Source: CAZTVN01 sp964617145
GTDB lineage: Bacteria; Patescibacteriota; Gracilibacteria; UBA1369; JACRIC01
DNA: 13,564 nucleotides
Reading direction: 5' to 3'
Assembly: GCA_964617145.1 (NCBI GenBank)
Contig: CAZTVN010000033.1
Location: 1 to 13,564 of the forward strand
Part shown: in pieces, positions 12,463 to 13,564 of the stretch
Position numbering within the stretch: position 1 is the first letter of the stretch
Layout of the letters: every line of letters begins with the position of its first letter
Position numbers and translations under genes: made by a program
The notes under the pieces: model-generated
The model's input: the letters and a program-made list of their open reading frames with translations, nothing else
Database searches by the model: none
Told to the model about the DNA's origin: nothing

Positions 12463-13564
12463 ATGAAAAAAAATCTCAAAGAGCTCGTAAAAGAAACACA
12501 AAAATCATTAAATGAATTTAGTAAACAATGGAAGGAAAAAATTCATAATCTTAAAGAAAAACGTGCCGAAGATGAGATAGGACAGCTCATAGATAAAATT
12601 TCCCATGGAAAACAAGAAAAAACACTCATAGAGATTTCAACAATCAGTGTAGCCAAAGCAACTCTGGTTGTAATTCTCTTTTTTGTGCTTGCGGAATTTA
12701 TTTACGAAATACGTGATATTATCCTTATTTTCTTTGTAGCACTGCTGTTTTCAGCGGCTCTCGATCCAACCGTAGACAATCTTGAAAAAAAACACATCCC
12801 AAGAGGAATCAGCATTATTCTCATTTATCTGATTATTTTTACCGTTCTCGCGATCTTCATTTCAAATTTTATTCCCCTTGTTGCGAGTCAAATTATTGAA
12901 CTTTCCAGTCGCGTTGGAGAACTTGTCAATAATCTCACTCAAAATGGAAAAAGCGATCTGCCATTCATCGACAAAATCAAACCTCTCATTTCTCAATTTC
13001 TTGAAAGCGCTGATCGTCAAACATTGATTGAAGGTGTCAAAACCGCCCTTTTAAAAATTGGGGAACGCCTCCAAGATGTCGCAGGAAACGCTTGGAATGC
13101 GCTAAAATTCGTTTTCAACGGAATATTTAACGTTATTTTAGTGCTCGTTATTACCTTTTTCATGACGCTCGAGCAAAAAGGACTCAATAACTTTATTCGA
13201 TCACTTTTCCCAGCCCGTCACGAAAATTACATCATCGCAAAAACAGACGCGGTAAAAATTAAAATTGGCGCATGGCTTCGTGGACAAGTCGTTCTATCAC
13301 TTTCCATAGGAATTTTGGTCACGATCGGTCTTCTCATCCTTGGAGTCGAATACGCCGCAACACTCGGAATGATAGCAGCTATAACGGAATTTATCCCTTA
13401 TATAGGACCAATAATGGCAGCAATTCCGGCGCTTCTCATAGCTCTCAATGAATCCCCTTTCCTCGCACTTTGGGTGCTTATTACCTATGTCATTATCCAA
13501 GAACTCGAAAATAATATCCTCGTGCCGATCATTATGCGTCAAGCCGTGGGATTAAGCCCGATTA
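12463..13564 (+). CDS. AI-2E family transporter (PerM/TqsA-like), truncated by window
   Basis: The frame from ATG at 12463 stays open to the window end, giving 367 residues. It has the AI-2E/PerM family layout. Hydrophobic segments lie at about 61-80, 84-100, 115-140, 216-237, 275-294, 303-327 and 333-354, with a soluble amphipathic stretch at about 141-215 between the third and fourth. The family signature EFIPYIGPIMAAIPALLIAL is at 309-328, and the following ITYVIIQELENNILVPIIM (340-358) is also typical. The family includes quorum-signal exporters and ion/proton antiporters, so the transported substrate is not known. The N-terminus carries about 58 charged residues (many Lys/Glu) before the first helix, longer than usual. 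It lies 89 bases after the pilin stop and may be co-transcribed or use its own weak promoter. The C-terminal end lies outside the window. Confidence 0.9.
   Translation, partial: MKKNLKELVKETQKSLNEFSKQWKEKIHNLKEKRAEDEIGQLIDKISHGKQEKTLIEISTISVAKATLVVILFFVLAEFIYEIRDIILIFFVALLFSAALDPTVDNLEKKHIPRGISIILIYLIIFTVLAIFISNFIPLVASQIIELSSRVGELVNNLTQNGKSDLPFIDKIKPLISQFLESADRQTLIEGVKTALLKIGERLQDVAGNAWNALKFVFNGIFNVILVLVITFFMTLEQKGLNNFIRSLFPARHENYIIAKTDAVKIKIGAWLRGQVVLSLSIGILVTIGLLILGVEYAATLGMIAAITEFIPYIGPIMAAIPALLIALNESPFLALWVLITYVIIQELENNILVPIIMRQAVGLSPI

Noticed and set aside
13297..13542. Reverse-strand frame inside the AI-2E transporter gene
   Set aside because: It is antisense to well-conserved transmembrane motifs and has no family features or promoter.
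1..13564. CRISPR array, integrase, transposase or phage genes
   Set aside because: I found no regularly spaced direct repeats and no protein with the motifs of these enzymes on either strand.

Overview
The window is AT-rich (about one third G+C by eye) bacterial chromosomal DNA using the standard code: TGA ends uvrC, der and yggS at the usual C-termini. A pilin of the T4SS type common in Patescibacteria (CPR), beside an AI-2E family permease, the lack of Shine-Dalgarno motifs, and short A-rich leaders together suggest a Patescibacteria/CPR-like organism. That assignment is an inference; I cannot place it below phylum.

Layout, left to right. (1) 1-1305, minus strand: a three-gene cassette of ArsR-type repressor, class I methyltransferase and DUF302 protein (cut by the window edge), read from a near-consensus promoter that overlaps an inverted repeat. 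(2) 1306-1476: a G+C-rich non-coding islet with a G-quadruplex-like purine tract, then a tRNA-Leu(CAG) gene. (3) 1736-5334, plus strand: a compact operon of an inositol-monophosphatase-fold phosphatase resembling HisN, a divergent HisD-family dehydrogenase and an APH-fold small-molecule kinase. A palindrome overlaps its promoter. It is bracketed by tRNA-Leu(CAG) and tRNA-Leu(CAA). (4) 5343-8303, minus strand: tRNA-Leu(CAA), yqeY and uvrC, the last with a whole GNAT acetyltransferase domain inserted in its RNase H-like nuclease half. (5) 8538-9584, plus: a predicted nucleotidyltransferase-fold protein whose gene contains a 77-nt near-perfect palindrome in frame. (6) 9623-10957, minus: der (EngA) GTPase, divergent from yggS (PLP homeostasis). 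(7) 11795-13564, plus: a T4SS-type pilin and an AI-2E family transporter cut by the right edge.

Most of the right half is housekeeping (DNA repair, ribosome assembly, PLP handling). The left 5.3 kb is accessory. The best candidate for an undescribed system is the phosphatase-dehydrogenase-kinase operon. Its three predicted activities could form a small route of phosphoryl transfer or removal and alcohol oxidation, resembling the last two steps of histidine synthesis but with a changed metal ligand in the dehydrogenase and no other his gene in view. The UvrC-GNAT insertion and the palindrome inside the nucleotidyltransferase gene are the other two strong oddities. No gap between genes exceeds 300 bases.
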